DNA of 64,000 nt, taken from assembly GCF_024362805.1 (NCBI RefSeq), contig NZ_CP093299.1, positions 2,822,001 to 2,886,000 on the forward strand, read 5' to 3'. The notes below the pieces were generated by a model, which searched no databases, was not told the DNA's origin, and was given only the letters and a program-made list of their open reading frames with translations. Source of the stretch: Salipaludibacillus sp. LMS25 (lineage in GTDB: Bacteria; Bacillota; Bacilli; Bacillales; Salisediminibacteriaceae). Shown piece after piece: positions 63,134 to 64,000 of the stretch. A program made the position numbers and the translations under genes. How positions within the stretch are numbered: the first letter of the stretch is position 1; each line of letters opens with the position of its first letter.

Positions 63134-63703
63134 ATGGTATCAGATGACCAATTATTGTTATCGTATAAGGAAGGAAATGCCGGCGCTTTTGAGGCTTTTG
63201 TTCATCGATATCACGGTCCATTGCTTGGTTTTTTAATAAGGAAGCTAAAAGATGTGGCCAAAGCAGAGGACATGACACAGGAAACGTTTATTAAGCTCAT
63301 GCGGCAAGTGAAAAAGGGCGAAATTCCATCGCAAGTAAAGCCGTGGGTGTATCGTGTGGCATTGAATTTGTGCCGTGATCACTGGCGAAGTGCCGGTTAT
63401 CGCTCAGAGTTTTGTAAAGAAGAAATGCCCGATGCGGTATCCCAAGATACGTCGGTCGTAGAGATATATGAAAAGCAAGAAACGAGAAAGCACATCATTG
63501 CCCAATTAGATTACTTATCAGATGTGAGAAAAAATATTATTATCTTAAGATTTTATCAAGATTTAAAGTTAAAAGAGATTGCTGAGGTAATGGATTTGCC
63601 AGTCAATACAGTTAAAACGCATTTGTATAAGGGACTTAAAGAATTAAAAAAATCTTTTGCACAGGAGAAAGGAGGAAGTGAACATGAACAACGATTCTTA
63701 TAA
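63134..63703 (+). CDS. ECF-type RNA polymerase sigma factor
   Basis: 189 residues with region 2 (FEAFVHRYHGPLLGFLIRKL...AEDMTQETFIKLM, W at PWVYRVALNLCRDHWR) and region 4 (LDYLSDVRKNIIILRFYQDLKLKEIAEVMDLPVNTVKTHLYKGLKELKK). It directs transcription of a small regulon, probably including this operon. AAAGGAGGGTGG is directly upstream of the ATG at 63134, which decides that start over 63110. The next gene, overlapping by 20 bp, looks like its membrane-bound anti-sigma factor. The gene arrangement with an ABC exporter suggests a cell-envelope or antimicrobial stress response. Confidence 0.92.
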   Translation: MVSDDQLLLSYKEGNAGAFEAFVHRYHGPLLGFLIRKLKDVAKAEDMTQETFIKLMRQVKKGEIPSQVKPWVYRVALNLCRDHWRSAGYRSEFCKEEMPDAVSQDTSVVEIYEKQETRKHIIAQLDYLSDVRKNIIILRFYQDLKLKEIAEVMDLPVNTVKTHLYKGLKELKKSFAQEKGGSEHEQRFL

Positions 63704-64000
63704 ATGTGATAATGAGTTGGAAGAACTGGAGAATGAGTTGGAAGGGGTATTTAAAGCTTATCAAGTTAAAAAGCCTTCAAATGAGGAAACAGAATTCCTC
63801 ATTCAGCGATTACAAAGTGTGGAAGAAGCGATGCCAGATCTGGATGTGGCCCCCTTTGTGAATGGTGGGGAACGCTTGACGTTAATTAGTCACCTTTGGA
63901 TGCAAGCGAAAATGACTCGTTGGTACATGTGGCTTATTAGTTTCCTGTTTATCACCATGTTGACCTTAATGATGAAAGAACCTGTGAATAGGTTGACTGA
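63684..64000 (+). CDS. putative anti-sigma factor, truncated by window end
   Basis: The open frame from ATG 63684 (GGAGGAAG upstream) runs off the window with 105 codons. It begins MNNDSYKCDNELEELENELE, has an acidic cytoplasmic region of about 75 residues, and then a transmembrane helix (WYMWLISFLFITMLTLMM). It overlaps the sigma factor gene. One-helix proteins of this layout right after an ECF sigma gene are usually its anti-sigma factor. No zinc-binding HxxxCxxC motif is visible in the available part. Confidence 0.75.
   Translation, partial: MNNDSYKCDNELEELENELEGVFKAYQVKKPSNEETEFLIQRLQSVEEAMPDLDVAPFVNGGERLTLISHLWMQAKMTRWYMWLISFLFITMLTLMMKEPVNRLT

Overview
The window looks like a chromosome segment from a low-GC, Gram-positive, spore-forming Bacillaceae member, probably a haloalkaliphile. 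The evidence is strong AGGAGG-type ribosome binding sites, frequent TTG/GTG starts, B. subtilis-like gene orders (appDFABC, yesL/yesMN-type genes), YpjP and SinI homologues, sites resembling sigma-D, sigma-B and CcpA targets, and very acidic exported proteins. No rRNA, tRNA, CRISPR array, intact transposase or full prophage was seen. The genus cannot be fixed from the sequence alone.

Layout. 0-3 kb: the end of a nickel/peptide-type ABC importer operon (two ATPases) and a MATE exporter. 3.3-9 kb: a frameshifted GNAT acetyltransferase, an SDR oxidoreductase, a secreted alkaline phosphatase and the shikimate genes aroK-aroD. 9.6-12.6 kb: a chemoreceptor and a xylose-type sugar-binding lipoprotein in one unit behind a good sigma-D promoter. 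12.6-32.9 kb: a carbohydrate locus with an AraC regulator, GH42, GH95, a YesM/YesN two-component system, an LplB/YtcP/LipO-type ABC importer, GH31 and GH3, a small lipoprotein and a YesL-like protein. Together the four hydrolases match the linkages in fucosylated, galactosylated xyloglucan oligosaccharides, so imported oligosaccharides could be dismantled in the cytoplasm.

33-39.9 kb is a decaying region: duplicated small membrane proteins, an isolated allantoinase, a PucR-like fragment, an MFS exporter and several gene remnants interrupted or flanked by short mobile-looking elements. 39.9-46 kb: a complete appDFABC oligopeptide importer. 46-50.2 kb: ypjP, a response regulator whose receiver lacks key phosphorylation residues, a c-di-GMP-I riboswitch directly in front of a SinI-like antirepressor gene, and an endolysin/holin-like pair. 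50.9-57.5 kb: cydDC, a CoA-disulfide reductase-rhodanese-TusA fusion behind a CsoR/CstR-like palindrome, and a CsbD stress protein. 57.6-64 kb: an amidase, then an ABC exporter with an M1-peptidase-like permease, an ECF sigma factor and its presumed anti-sigma factor, cut by the window end.

Two repeat systems stand out. One is a family of structured elements bounded by TTTAT on both sides, with 150-bp and 50-bp forms plus a sister type. The other consists of three arrays of about 21-bp monomers (TGCKKAAA-like cores) organised into 81-82 bp superunits. Neither is explained by the genes around it.
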